Shown: in pieces, positions 11,862-24,894 of the stretch
Position numbering within the stretch: the stretch's first letter is position 1
Layout of the letters: every line of letters begins with the position of its first letter
Position numbers and translations under genes: made by a program
Origin: Larix kaempferi
Taxonomy: Eukaryota > Streptophyta > Pinopsida > Pinales > Pinaceae
Assembly (NCBI GenBank): GCA_027924585.1
Contig: BSBM01000370.1
Span: 29,409,501-29,473,500 of the forward strand
Direction: 5' to 3'
DNA: 64,000 nt
The notes under the pieces: model-generated
The model's database searches: none
What the model was told of the DNA's origin: nothing
What the model saw: the letters and a program-made list of their open reading frames with translations, nothing else

Positions 11862-12430
11862 CATGCCATAAAAAGAGTTGTTTTAAATTTTGGTTTTGGT
11901 GAAACTTCCTTGATTTAATTCATGTTTTCCATATTTCAACAATGGCTAGGCTTCAATCTTTTATGAGTTTACAACCTCAAATATTTGAGCTTGGATTTGG
12001 AATTTGGATATGTTGTACAGCACAGACTTCTCTACCTACCCACCAATTTTCATTAGAAATTATTGAGCTAAAGGGTTGTGTCCAAGCCTTGAATTGAACA
12101 CGATGGAAATTCAGTGATTTGATTTCAGTAGAGTTAGGGGTCTAGTGTTTAGCCATCCCCCAAATTTGACTCTGAAATTTGGATATGTGGTAGTCTGGTA
12201 GAGGACACACCTCTACATACTCTCACTTTTTCATCAGAAAAGGGTTGTGCCCAAGCCCCGACTAGAGCGAGGGGTCCATTTATTTTTTAATATCTTTCGC
12301 GACCTCAAATCTTTGATTTTAGTTCTCAAATTTGGATATGTTGTATATGAGATATTCCTCTACTTAAGAACAAATTTTCATCAAAGAATATATAGTTTAA
12401 AGGTTGTCGAAAAAGCCCGCGTTGAGTGAT
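11862..12430. repeat. Degenerate repeat block A, three ~165-bp units
   Basis: Three imperfect direct units (about 11946-12115, 12140-12260, 12290-12430). Each has an AATTTGGATATGTTGTA core, a CCTCTAC segment, a CAAATTTTCATCA segment and a final AAGGGTTGTG(CCCAAGCCC) segment. Block B at 14830-15430 carries the same units in the same direction. The pair could be old LTRs. Confidence 0.6.
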
Positions 12431-14829
12431 AAAAAAATCATATTTCATCGCACATGTTTTTTCTCTTTCATGTGTCTTTCATTATTAAAACCCTGAATTT
12501 TGTGTTGCATTTGACACTTGAAGATGTAGTTCTTTTTGGTGGAAGCGAAACTAGTTAAATAAATTCTTGTTCCCAAGAATGAAGGGATTTGGAATCAAAC
12601 AACCATGAATGTTTCAAGACCACAATGTCCAAAAATTTGCGAGTTTCATGTAATTGGGGCAAGAGAGGTTCCTGACCACTAAGACGTGTCCAAGAGAGGG
12701 TCTTAACCAATGAGAGGTTTGCAATAGTGTAGAAATGCAAGCTTGGCTTTGCCGAGTGTTGTTATAACTTTCCAAAGAATTTAAAATCCTCTATGATTTT
12801 AAGAAACATAGTAGAATTGTTCTTGTGTGAATTTCTGTTGTGTTTTTCAATTTTAAATTGCTGCTTGTTTTTTTATTGGTGCTTGCACTTTGAATTGCAA
12901 GTCTTATGTCTGCATCATTTGGTATTAAAGATGAAATTTACACCATGAGTTGTAGTGGTCGCTACATTTGTATCATAGCTAAAAGACCTTGTGGATGAAT
13001 GGAGGGAAGTACAAATAAACCAACGAGAGTGATATTGCTAAATAGAGTTATCAGAGAGAGGCACATTTAGAATGGTGGTGATTGAGTGGATGCCATAAGA
13101 ATGAGTGACATCGTTGAGATAATGAAGTTAGGTAGAGGTTGAGGAGAGTGGCGTTGAAGAGTTTGTAAGAGTAGATTTTGTAGAGAAGAGGTTGCAAAAA
13201 AGTAGCGTCACACAAAATGGAAGCCTTTGCATTGGAGGAGATAGATGTTCTGGATCTCGTGTTGATGAGATGGATGTTGCAGAGATGTTGTGAGGTTTGT
13301 TGAAGCGGTTGGATGCCAAGAGTTGCCCCAACAAAGGAGCGTATAAAAATGTGGATGGCGAGAGTGAAAGTGAAGAGGAACCTTTTGTTTCAACAAGAAA
13401 CACAGAAGTGACGGCGATGAATGGAAAACACCAAAAGAATATGCTTGTGTATTTTGAGAGTTTGAATCTAGACGAATTGTTGGATTAGATTGAAGAGATG
13501 CAATGATATTTCAAGTGCAAGGGAGTTGAAGATCCTTAACACGTAAGATGCCATGCACAAAGATGAAGGGACATATATCTACACGGTGGGAAAAATTGTA
13601 GTGGGATAGACAAAGAGGAATGACATGATTTAAAACTGAAACAAGATGGTGATTAAATCGTATTGTATGTTTCTGTTTTTTTGTTTTTATTTTGATTATG
13701 CTTAAAAGATTGGAAAAGTTGAAACAAATAAAGGAATATGTAGAAAAATATACTAACAAGTTTTGCAGAGTGGCCATGATTGTTGTTCTTGTGAAGGCGA
13801 GTGAAGAAAGGAGCACTAGATTTGTGAATGACCTTTTTCTATCCATTCAAAGATAGGCATATATTATGAATGTTTATACCAAGGAAGGGGGTTATTAGTT
13901 AGTTCTAAAGATGGAGAAGACATTGATAAGAAAGCATCAACATGAAAAAAATGAGAGGTGAAGAGATGATTTTGAAGGAGAGTAGAGATATGAAGTGCAA
14001 GCTGGTGTGTATAACAAGTTGAAGATACTATCAATGAGGTCTCCAAGTTGTTGTGGAAGAGTATGGTGCATGTGGTTGAGAGCATGCCGGAGGAGATGGA
14101 GAAGAGGTTGTAACATAACAATTGCAAGAGTGGAGTTGTAGAAGTGCCATTGAGGAAGGTCTTGATGAAAGTCTTGGTCTTCCATAATATAATTTGTGTT
14201 GATTTGGTTGTAGGTTGTAGGTATTGTGCAACAAATGAAATTGTGGTGAAGTTTTAGAAATTGAGAGTGACAACAACAATGAATAAGAGGAGCACAATAA
14301 GTCTAAAAATGAGAAGATAGAGGGACACATGGGGATAATGTGTACAATTGCAAAAAGAGGTGGTGGTACCAAGGAAATAAGATATTGAAGAAGTGGATAT
14401 GCGTAGTGAGTCACATGGAGGTGATTCAAGTAGTGATGGAAACAAAGAGATTGCAACCAAAGATGGTTATTCATGTGGGCAGTGTACATTGATACTGGTG
14501 CAGGAAGAAGTGATGACCATTAAGTTGGGGTTGTAGTAGGTTGCAGAAATAACGATGAAGACAAGTAGTTAGAAGTTTACAGAGTTACACTTCGGGATGA
14601 TGTATTTCCTATTGCAGAGTTACAATAATGAGAAGTGGAAAGAGGAAGAAATATACTAGTTGGGCGAGATAAAACAAAATGGAGTTTGGAGAAAAGAAGA
14701 TCAAGCAACAAATATTAGTTGATTTAGCAAGAACCTTGTGAGCAAAATGCTCACCTTATTTTCTACTAGGGAATTGTGGTGTAGGAGCATCCCCGAGTTG
14801 TAGCAATCATACATGCTAAAACTGGTATA
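12431..14829. other. Interior between two related repeat blocks; possible old non-autonomous LTR element
   Basis: The plus strand is GA-rich over 13000-14750, which produces long Ser/Leu/His-rich open frames on the minus strand (for example 13511-13846 and 14031-14489) that look compositional. Near 12968 a TTGTATCATAGCT segment resembles the TGGTATCAGAGC primer-binding site, weakly. With the flanking related blocks this could be the interior of a decayed LTR element. No gag or pol motif was found. Confidence 0.3.
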
Positions 14830-15430
14830 GTTGTTTTAAATTTTGGCCTTGATGAAAATTCCTTATAATTCACATGATTTCTAATTTCAGTTGTGACAAG
14901 GTTCTTGTGTTTTAATATTCCATCACCCCAAATATTTGAGTTTGGATTTGAAATTTGGTTATGTTGTATAAGACATTCCTCTACTTGTCTCAAAATTTCA
15001 AAATAAAATATCAAATTAAAGGGTTGCATTCAATCCATGAACCGAACATGAAAGGAAAGCGACATATTTTGATTTTTCGCAAACATATGGGTCTAGTGTT
15101 TAGCCATTCTACAACCTCAAATCTTATAATTTGGCCTTTAAATTTGCATATATTGTAGAGGACATATGCCTATACATACCCACAAATTTTAATTAGAAAA
15201 CATTGAGTTTAAGGGTTGTGCCCAAGCCCCAAACTAATCAAGACAAAGATTTCATATGTTCTTTATTTCAAATAGACACGGGTTTAGTTTTTAACCATTT
15301 TGCAATCTCCAATATTTGAGTTTGGATATGTTGTAGAGGATGCATTCCTTTAAATACCTACAAATTTTCATCAAAGAATGTTTAGTTTAAGGGTTGTGGA
15401 AACACTCCAACTAAGTGAGAAATCTCACAT
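14830..15430. repeat. Degenerate repeat block B, three ~160-bp units
   Basis: Units at about 14905-15060, 15090-15245 and 15290-15425 match block A in order and orientation. Just before, GTTGTTTTAAATTTTGG (14828-14845) also matches block A (about 11875-11892), so the similarity is longer than the three units. Confidence 0.6.
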
Positions 15431-16077
15431 TTCATTCCACATGTTGATTTTCTTAGTTTGGTTTTTGGCTATTCAAATTCCACAAATTTCAGGCTACATC
15501 TCACTTGTGTAGGAATGAATGGATTCATGTCACCACACACAACGTGAGGTTATGGATGGAATACCGCCCAAATATACACACATTGCTAAAATGGTGTAAA
15601 AAGAGAGTGGAATCACCACTCAATTTTAGGGTTAGATTGAGAAACCCTAGGGTAAAACAGGAGAGAACCAAAAGAAAAGGGAAAGTCACTACATTAATTA
15701 GGATATAAAGATATTGTTATATCAACCTAGGCTTATAGATAAAAGGGTACTTCATTTAGGTTTTTTTAATCAATTTTTACTAACAAATTAAATAAGGATT
15801 AAGGAAACTAACTAGAGTTAATTAATTGACAATTTATTTAATGAACTAAAAACCTTAACTATGGAAAGTACAAAGAGAATGTGAATAAATCACCTGGAAT
15901 TTCTTGTTGTAGGTGATGAAACTCCTTGGGTTGAAGAGGAGAGTTGTGATACAGCTTCAAGAGTGATCCGTAACCCAGAAGATCCTACACATGCAACTCC
16001 AATTTCCCACAATACAAGACTTGTCTCGACCTCCAATACACACACACAGACACATACACACACATACCCACACGTAT
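15431..16077. other. Intergenic with CA microsatellite, nothing coding
   Basis: AT-rich sequence ending in a (CA)n-type run at about 16036-16072. No gene was recognised. Confidence 0.4.
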
Positions 16078-16188
16078 CCCTAAGTGGGGATGATACCCTC
16101 CTTGCCTTAGGTATGATACACACACACACACATATATAATGGTTCCATCATACCTAAAAGGTAGGGAGGGTATTGTCCCCACTTAGGG
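16078..16188. repeat. Hairpin with ~41-bp arms around a CA/TA microsatellite
   Basis: Left arm 16078-16118 (CCCTAAGTGGGGATGATACC...) and right arm 16147-16188 (...GTCCCCACTTAGGG) are inverted copies with about five differences. The loop is (CA)n followed by TATATAATGG. It is probably a small foldback element with an expanded loop. Confidence 0.75.
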
Positions 16189-19100
16189 CACTAGGGTCTC
16201 CCTACTCTGCATTTCTATTGATTTATTTTTACAACAATATAGGATGTATGATGGAACCTCCCTCAATGTTGTGGGGTTGAAATGTTTAAGGTATGAGTGG
16301 AACCAAGCCAATGAAGACACCCTAGGATGAATCAATCAAACCAACAAGGTTGGAGACATGATAGTTACAAGAGATCGTTGTAGAGGTATTGGAGATGATA
16401 GGTGGAAGTAGTTCAATCACCCGTTCGAGTGTGTACTTGCAACTTATATTTTTAAAAAAGAAAGAAGATTGGAAGACTTCAAGAAATCTTACAAAAAGGG
16501 ACTGAATGGTATAAATAGGCAAGGGAGAGACCTCAATGCATAGGTGAAAATTAGGTTAACCAGTGGAGGATTCGAGTTGTAGGAACATGTTATCACATAC
16601 ATAGTAGTTGGGCTACCATGTTTTCAGAGCAGATATCTGCACCTTTTTGAGCTTTGTCTTCACACTTATTCAGTGAGATCAGCTATGGTGAGCAGCATTA
16701 TTTATGATCACTCACACATCAAAGCATCTTTGTATCAGACATTTAGTAGACCTTATGCTAAGGCTGAGCCTTGAGACCTCAGATTTGATGACCGATATGA
16801 AATTTTATTCCATACAGTTGTAGTGCAATTTTCAGTGTTTCAGATACAATGTTCTCAATGGTTATAGTTGGTTCAGATTACAGATTTTGATTGATGACCT
16901 AGTATATATATGTGATGTGCATTGATGTTATTACCTTGCTGTTTAGGTCATTTTGATAGCATTGACTTGGTATAAAGTAATCATGATCTGACAATGTATT
17001 AAAATTAAAATGAAATTGGTTGTTATGGATTATATGTATTGATTGTATTATTGACATTTGGAAACTCTTGTTTTATACTTTTTTGTCTTTACCTTCATAT
17101 GAATGTGAACATGATCATTTAGTATCTTTTTGACCTGCTAGCTTAGGCACCATTTTCACTTGTCTCCATCCATCCAGTTGTCCTTTCCCCATTTTTGATC
17201 TTCTCCCTGACTTACACCTTGACTTGTGATATGGAGGATCTCCTCGCTTCTGCCTTTGTGTTGGACTTGCATCCATGTTTATTTTGTGTCTCGACTTTGA
17301 GTTGGCAACAAAACTTGCCCTTGGTGAGTTGGATTTTATGCCTTTATCACTCTAGTCGGTTGTCCCGATGTGTTGTTTAGATTTGCAAAAGTTGCCCTAG
17401 TTGCTTGAGTTGTGTTGGCTAAAACTTCATGCAAAGTTGTACTACATATGGAAATTATTGTTATATCTTGTACAGCCCAGTGAAAAGGGCTATGAAATTG
17501 AAATGAAATTCAAATGCTGTGAAATGTAAATGCACCCCAGATGAAAGCTACGATTAGTTGTGCTTGTAAGCACATGCAAAATCCCAGAGGGGTCGTCATA
17601 TTAGGCCTAAAAAGCAATGGATAAATGTATGTTAAATCTAAAGATTGCTGGCCATGAAATGTAATGAAATGAAAGGTCCTAAAAAGTAGTGGCTAAATGT
17701 ATGCTAAATCTAAAGACTATTTACCTTATGTGAAACATTCCTCATTGAGCTTGCGGGTTATGACATGAGATGGAGCAAGGGACAACTAATTCTAAGTGTC
17801 CCCTAGAACCTCAAGTTACGGTTAGCCGGGCACCTAGTTCACGGCGGTTTTAGTAGTAGACAACTTTTGCCAAGTTTGAATAAGTACTTCTCTGAACAAC
17901 TTATCCATTTGTGAGGCACCGCCATTCCTTATGTACTCCTTGTCCAACACATGCTTAAGTGTGTAACACCATGTCCTTCATCCGAAGTATCACAGTGTCA
18001 AGTCAGTCAAGTCATCCATTTCAACTTAGCCTTATGTCTTTAGCCTTCACCCTTTGCTAGCAATTTGATCATGTTTAGAAACAAGTATACTCTTGAGATT
18101 CTGTTTGGAAGTAGTTTATTTAACAAACCTATTATTATTTATTAACTGCCAGTTATGCTTAATACATTAGAGTCTCTCTACGAAAATGATTTAGAGAGCA
18201 TGTCTTAACTATTTGCACTTGTAGCAGCTTGGCTTCTATAGCCAGGGTCATTTTTGATCAGTTTGATCGGTCAAACCTAGTTTGACCAAGGTCAACCTTC
18301 GGATCCGTGATGAGATGAACCATTTGTATTGTATGATGTTGATCGATGGTCCTTTATATACCTTATGATGATTCCATATGATGGGCACATGCTTCAGATG
18401 ATGATTGATGCAGTTTTTCATGATTATTATTATTTCCAGATCATCATATTTTTGCTTGTCTAGGTATGGTGGACCCTACAGATGATCCTTCAGGTTATCA
18501 GGAGGTGTATGAGTACTCATCTCTAGTGGATTTGGGCCTTCTGGAATCATTGAGACACTTATCTTTCGGTTTCAGCCACTCCCAGGCATGTTATGAGCAA
18601 TTTTCCACCTATTGACTAGTTTGGCCATGCTGATGTGGCATGTCCAGCTTGATCATTGGAGGCCAGTCGTTTCCTAGTGCGCTACAGGGGAAGGGGGTGG
18701 TCCAACCACTTGTTATTACCATATTACCCCCCTTCCGGACATGATGGCATAGTCATATTGACAACGCAGACACCTGACAGTCAGTTATGGGTAGTTTCAA
18801 GGTTTTTTAGGAGGATAAAAAAATGGAATAAAAGGGTCACAAAGGAATTCAATTTGGGAAATTGAGAGAAGGTTTTGGCATGAGGTCTGCTCTGAGGTCA
18901 TCTATGGTGTATCCCACTCCCTCCAGATCAGTTTGTAGCAGTCATTGGGGTCCACACAGTCAACATGATGTCTTTTGATGTATTTTTCTCTCAGATTGGG
19001 AGGACATGATTTGATCATTTATGTACTTGGACATGTCATTGAGTCTCATGTTATATTATTGTGCCATGGGGTGATGCTAGTGAAGGGGAATAATACCTCC

Positions 19101-20424
19101 TAGCCCCACCATGTGCCCCTAATTACTTGTCCAAGTCATCCTATGTGGCACTTATATGTATTAGCCTCCCTTTAGTCATGACGTCATCCCCCTTAGGGTC
19201 TTTTTAGTCATGACATCATCCCTTTAGTGAGTGATCCATGTCATTGATACAAGAGACCCCCCTATTACAAAGGCACCTTTGGAGCTCTTCAAACTTGGAA
19301 TAAAAATACTATTTTGTATATCTTCTTCTCTTGTCTCGATGGATTCTTTTGCAACTTGAATATACAATCTTTTCTCTGTGTATCATCTGTGGATCTTGGG
19401 GTTCCAAGACGTTTTTCTACAAGGAGGCCGATTTGGTGAAGAGGAGGAGGATTTGGAGGGAGGCTATTGTGGGGAAAACCCATATCTTGCCTTGGATTGG
19501 CTTTTTGTCTCAGGGAGTATCATCATTGTATCTTTGTGACATAGTTGATGCTTTGTCTTTCATCTTTTCATCATTACTGTCATTCTTTTGCTAGGCTTGT
19601 TTCTCACTTGATCTTGTCTTGTAGGAGGAGGGCAAATTGGTCACCTTAGGAGGAGGACGATTTCACTTGGAGCTTTGGATCTCACTCTTGAATATACACA
19701 CAAGGGGAAGGTTATCAATTTGCAAAGTGTCCACAAGCTTTTGAGGTATGTTCTACAAGGTATGTATATAAATCCATCCATCTTTTCTCCATTGGTCACA
19801 TAAAGCCTAAAATCAAAACTCTTGCATTTTTTATTTTTCAAATCCATGGAGATCTGGCAATCACTTGGGCTTAATAATTAAAACCCACCTTAATAATCAT
19901 CTTACCTATCCCGATCTATAATTTGGGGGACATTCGACTCCATTTGCCCCCCGATCTAAAGCACTAGTCCTCCTTGAGGCAAGTCGCATTCCTTGGGTTG
20001 ATGGTCTTTTGCTAGATCCCACACGTGGGTATTGCCAATTCTTCATTGATCCATTAGATCCACTTATTTGAAACCCCCTAGTGCCTTCCTTCTTTGTTTT
20101 TCACCCTGTGGGCCCCATTTGGACCAATTTCCATATTTTAAGGGTGGACCCCACTTGGATCTATTATTTTGTCATTAGATCTATCACTTTAACCCCATAA
20201 GTGGCCTTCATCTCTCCTTGGTTGAATATCCATCTTACCTTAAGCTTCTTCAACCAAGCCCTAACTCATTGGGCCCACTTATCCATTCTAGATCTAGATC
20301 TAACCTCATCTTGATCTTCTACCTTTTTATCATCACATTTCCCTAGGAGGTCTAGATTGAGTTCGCTAGCCTTCATTGGCTAAGCTAGGGTCTCCCCCTT
20401 GGTCTTGCTTAGGCTTGATCTAAA
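16189..20424. other. Long non-coding stretch, minor tandem repeats
   Basis: No gene was recognised. A tandem pair of about 70 bp sits at about 17605-17720 (CTAAAAAG[CT]A[AG]TGG[AC]TAAATGTATG core). Region 19250-19340 looks like an LTR end or leader (GGAATAAAAATACTATTTT followed by a CT-rich stretch), but no partner copy is in the window. 19930-20420 is C/T-rich with repeated GATCTAGATCTA-type words. Probably degraded retrotransposon DNA. Confidence 0.35.
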
Positions 20425-20835
20425 GTGAAGAGTGCCTCGGTTAACATGACACCCATCTTGCATTGGGAACCGTGGCATCACTTGGGTCACCTCTTTGGTT
20501 GTCTACACCTCTACCGTCCTGGATATGATACCTTTAGAGACAACTACAAGTTGTATGATAACATAACCATTGCAGTGCACATGTTGAGTGAGTTCTGTAA
20601 GTTTGGTGAATGGTGCAGTGGGTTTGGTATCACAATGCTGCGGGGTTTAATGCCTAAAGTAACTCTTAGTTACACGTCACAAGTTCATAGTGGTGATACT
20701 CCAAGGAAACTCGTAGTACACTTTTCACTAAGAGATGAGGTAGGTTTAATAAGGTTTGAATCAATTAAATCCATAAATAGAAAGTCCAAAATGGGTTTGG
20801 GCCACTATGGACATGAAATGAGACATCTTAAGTGA
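20425..20835 (+). CDS. Unidentified 136-codon open frame, doubtful
   Basis: The longest open frame in the 16-23 kb region. The predicted peptide starts MKSASVNMTPILHWEPWHH and has mixed composition with no signal peptide, membrane segment or motif that I recognise. There is no clear promoter or splice context, and neighbouring sequence is repeat-like. It could be a chance frame or a scrap of a retrotransposon. Confidence 0.15.
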   Translation: MKSASVNMTPILHWEPWHHLGHLFGCLHLYRPGYDTFRDNYKLYDNITIAVHMLSEFCKFGEWCSGFGITMLRGLMPKVTLSYTSQVHSGDTPRKLVVHFSLRDEVGLIRFESIKSINRKSKMGLGHYGHEMRHLK

Positions 20836-23114
20836 CCAGACCCAACCAAGGGGTTTCCACCCCAAATTGGACCCATGGATTTAAAAAATGTCCCAAACAG
20901 GTGCTCCAAGGGTCAAAATGAGCTAAAGTCATGACCAAGGGATAGATACCAGATTGTAGAAGTTGCTTAAGGATCCCACCCAAGAATTATACATCTTAGA
21001 GAGGTCCCATATCTTGGCTAAGGTGAGGGGGAATCTATGAATTTGTCCATCACATTGAGTAGTCGTTTAGAGGTATCATATCATCATCAAGTAGGTCATA
21101 TAAATGCAACACATGGGTGGACTACATAATGCACTCCCTGGTGGGTAGGTGTATGCTAGTACCCAAGTGCGAATCTCATATGCTACATCTTCCCCCATAA
21201 GAGATGTTATTCATGAGGTGTGAATAGTAACAAGTTGCATGGAAGGAGACAAGCAAGAATATGCATGGGAGTAGCACAAGAGTTTTTGTAGTGTGAGCCA
21301 ATGCCCTAATGTAATGAGGGAATCCTCCATCAATTGGGTCATGATATCCTACAACACTTGTGAGGCTCTAGATGTTGAGAACATTTGTGGAAGGAAAAGC
21401 TACAAGGGTACCCCATGGATTGTTATGATATTAGGCAATTGATAAACAAAAGAGAAAGAAAGGCCAACAAGCAAGAAGTGCATGATAAGCAAGAATGCCA
21501 AAATAGGGCACAAACAAACTTAACTAAATATCATGTAAGCCATATAATAAATAAATTATGAGATAAAAATAAGCAAATTTTAATTATCATGTTACTAAAT
21601 CAGGAGCTAGAAAATGTAATGAAGCATGAATGAATATGGCAATAATAATAGAAACTAGACTATAAAATCATTAGCGAGTACTATGGGTAAGGGAGTTATA
21701 CCTACACTTGCATGTAGGTGAGATCTATCTATGTAGGCATATCATGATTCAAGCTAGGTGCCTACATCACAAAGGTTCACAATGTGTCTTGAGTGGGGAA
21801 GGGGTGATGACACCAAATCTCTAGGAAATTACTAAGCATAGGCACTAAGGAAAAAGGGAGGACACGATGCCAGGGTGATCCTAACAAAAGAAATAGAAGA
21901 CAGGCATCAACAATGCCATGGTGTTGGAAAAGGTACAAGGTGACATATGGTGGCAAATAGATAATTATGAGCACACAATGTCATACACGGTTTCAAGAGA
22001 TACAAACTAATGCGGGGTTAACATGAGCATGAAGGCGTCGTACACTAGTCAGGGACATAGAGAGAGCATGGGAGGTGGCATATAGTAACTTGGAGTTAGC
22101 GTGAACATAGAGGTGACAACATTAGTCTAGGATCAAGTGTGAGCAAAAGAGGTGACATACATCAACATGGAGTTAACATGACCATGGAGGGGACTAGTGC
22201 AAACAATATGCTTGCGAGGACGAGAGATGTGAGATGCCAACATTGTATGAGGGACTTCATAGATGCAATCTATAGGATGCGATCAATTGAGGTTGACATC
22301 TCAAGAGGAAGAGATCAAGGAAGTGTTGGTTAATGTTGACTAGGAAGGAGTCATCTCAAATAGGGTCATATTGATTTGTAAACGGTAAGCCTATGTCTGG
22401 TGTGTTTCATCAACATGGATCCTCTACGAAATTAATATTTCAAATGGTCCTTGCAACTGAATACAGGAATGAGATTATACTAATTCCCATAAAATCTTTA
22501 ATTCCAACTTGTGTCTTTGCGCTTGTTCCATTTTCAATTATTTATGTTTTTGAATGGCAATGTTTGAACCACTGTTTAGTGATCCTAATTCCTATTACTC
22601 AAGTTGAGAACACAAAACATTCTCAACACTTTTATTCTCATTAATCACCTAAATGGATACCTATATTATGCAATTAGAGAACCTTACCTCAATCACTTCT
22701 TGATTGTAAGTCAAGGTCTGGGTGTGATTCCAATTGCTATCTCTACTTAGTGTTTTACCAATTGCCAAAAATGATTATCAATTTAATCCAACACCATTTT
22801 ACAACACTCAAATGTAGAGGAATATATGTTGCTCCAACACTATGAAAGAACATATGTACTTTCCTCCACATCAACGTTACTCAACAATGATGTAGTTATA
22901 TGTTAAAGTTTAGGCCAAACTTAAGGATAACTTACTATTTAGTTTTTTCTATGGGATGAAATGTTCCAATGTTACCACAAGTTGAGGCACTCTACTGCCA
23001 TTCGTTGTCACCTTTACATCATGCCTTTTGAGGATACATCAATATCTATATTTAATTTCCTACATATGGTGGTAGGAAATAGGGATAATCATGGATTCTC
23101 TTGATAACAAAGAA
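20836..23114. other. Non-coding, weak tandem repeats
   Basis: At about 22005-22215 a roughly 65-bp motif (GGAGTTAACATGA[CG]CATGGAGG-like) recurs three times imperfectly. Otherwise AT-rich with no coding signal. It ends at the target site of the next element. Confidence 0.4.
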
Positions 23115-23204
23115 TTCTAACACATTATACAACTCGACGAGAATTTTATACTCAAAATGAGAACTCTTGGCATAAAACTTATATTTTTACATCATAAACA
23201 TAAA

Positions 23205-23470
23205 AACAACCTCATAATCGAAAAGTGGTGCCCTTGATAGCATTTTTTTTGTGTTAAAATATGACATTTTGGAAACCCCGATTGGTGTCGATGCAATCAA
23301 GACTCTAAATCTACTCCCGAAACAAAAAGTGTTGCTACCAGTAACACCCCATTTTTTCTGGAGCTAAAACTACGACTTTTTAGAAACCCCGACCAATGTC
23401 GGGGCAATGAAAACCTGAAATCAACCCCCGAATTAGAAAGTGGTGGCACCTCTTTGAGTTGCAATTATTG
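23205..23470 (+). repeat. Left subterminal repeat array of the small TIR element
   Basis: About two and a half units of ~105 bp. Each has (C)GAAAAAGTGGTGCTACC, a T run, a TAAAA(T/C)TACGAC-like segment, TT-GAAACCCCGA, and a GTCG.TGCAATCAAAAC-like segment. The motif at 23328-23346 is nearly palindromic. Confidence 0.75.
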
Positions 23471-23479
23471 ACTTTTAAT

Positions 23480-23900
23480 TTAAAAAATATATTTTCCTCA
23501 AAAAAATGAATTTGAAAAAAAAAGAAATATGCATTTAAAAAATAAAAAAAATTCAATTTTTTAAAAATAAATTTGAAATAAAAAAACACAAATATATAAA
23601 AAAACAAAAAAACAAAAAAACAAATATAAAAAAATTACATAAAAGAATACCAAAAATACCATTAAAAAAGCAAAACCAAAAAACAAAAAGTGATTTTTTT
23701 TAAAATTAAAAACAAATAACAAATTTAATTTTTTTTCTAAAACTAACATAAATATAAAATTAAAAATCAATTTAAAAATTTAAAACATTTTTTAAAATAA
23801 AATAAAAAACAATTAAAAAACCAATTTAAAAACATAAGAAAACAATTAAAAAAAAACCAATTTAAAAAGTTTAAAAAATAAATTAAAAAAATTACAAAAA
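23480..23900. other. A-rich low-complexity tract
   Basis: Long A-rich stretch of AAAAAACAAA-type words inside the small TIR element. The minus-strand open frames here are compositional (Phe-rich). Confidence 0.8.
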
Positions 23901-23919
23901 ATAACCCAAACACCACCTC

Positions 23920-24320
23920 GATGGGCTCCGCCTTCTCCATACCACCACCCTTTCTGCTTTGCCCTCCCTGCCCTTGGTCCCCTCCCCTCTCTTTCTCCCT
24001 CCCCTCCGCCTCCTACTTCCCCACTCTCCCCCTCCCTCTCCCCTCCGCCCCCCATGCCCCCACTCTCCTCTCTGCCCCTTCCCCTCCCCTCTCCTCTCCC
24101 CTCTGGTTCGTCCTCTCTGCCCCTCTACTACCCCTCCGCTCTCCTACAATGGAGAGGGGAGGGGTGGGAGAGGGAGCGAAGGGGAGGGTGGAAAGGGGGC
24201 ATTGGTGGGGGGTGTGGGAGAGTGGGTGTAGTGGGAGGCATAGGAGATGGGGGGCTAGGGAGGGCATAGGAGAGAGGGCATCGACGTGGGGAGGGGGGAG
24301 CTTGGGGGTGGGGGGTTGGG
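23920..24320. repeat. Pyrimidine tract facing a purine tract
   Basis: About 200 bases of almost pure C/T (23940-24145) followed by about 170 of almost pure G/A (24150-24320). The two halves can pair imperfectly. Overlapping open frames in several frames are compositional Pro/Ser- and Gly/Arg-rich artefacts. Confidence 0.75.
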
Positions 24321-24503
24321 CTTTTTTTTATGTTTTAAAAATTGTTTTAGTTGTTTTTATTTTTTATTTTTTTTTAAATTGTTTTTTAATTTTGTATTTT
24401 TGTTAGTTTTAGTTTTTTTTTTAAATTGTTTATATATATATATATATATTGTAAGCTAGTACCCACGGAGTTTCGAATTGGTGACCTAATACAAGGAGTT
24501 CCT

Positions 24504-24540
<37 letters not shown>

Positions 24541-24543
<3 letters not shown>

Positions 24544-24660
24544 TGTAAGCTAGTACCCACGGAGTTTCGAATTGGTGACCTAATACAAGGAGTTCCTTAA
24601 TAGTACACCCATTCATCGTCTATTCTATGCCCCAAATTCCTTGGGTACTAGCTTACAATA
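24541..24660. mobile_element. Small MITE (120 bp) and partial second copy
   Basis: The ends TATTGTAAGCTAGTACCC and its exact reverse complement (18 bp) bound 24541-24660. A second copy of the left 60 bp is at 24447-24506, with (CA)n (24507-24540) between the two. TA-rich flanks are compatible with a TA-targeting element, but the target site cannot be read through the microsatellites. Confidence 0.65.
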
Positions 24661-24894
24661 CATACATACATACATATATATATATATATACAATTTCTTC
24701 TTTTTTTATTTTTATTTTTATTTTTAAATATTTGTATTTTTTTTTCTAATTTCAAATATATTTAAAAAATTAACATTATTTTTTGTTTACTCGAATTTTC
24801 CCGACTTGCGGGAGTGACGTGTGGTCTAAGAAACCACGACCTAGGGGCATCTAAGCCATCAAAATCACCTGGGGATCGCACTGGCCTCAACTTG

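Noticed and set aside
14031-14489. 152-codon minus-strand open frame rich in Ser, Leu, His
   Set aside because: It arises from a long GA-rich plus strand; overlapping frames of similar composition occur throughout 13100-14500, so it looks compositional.
15890-16182. Cys/Val-rich minus-strand open frames
   Set aside because: They translate the CA/TG microsatellite (VCVCV pattern) and the hairpin arms.
23921-24406. 161-codon open frame, Pro/Ser-rich then Gly/Arg-rich
   Set aside because: Produced by the C/T and G/A tracts; several frames on both strands are open over the same bases.
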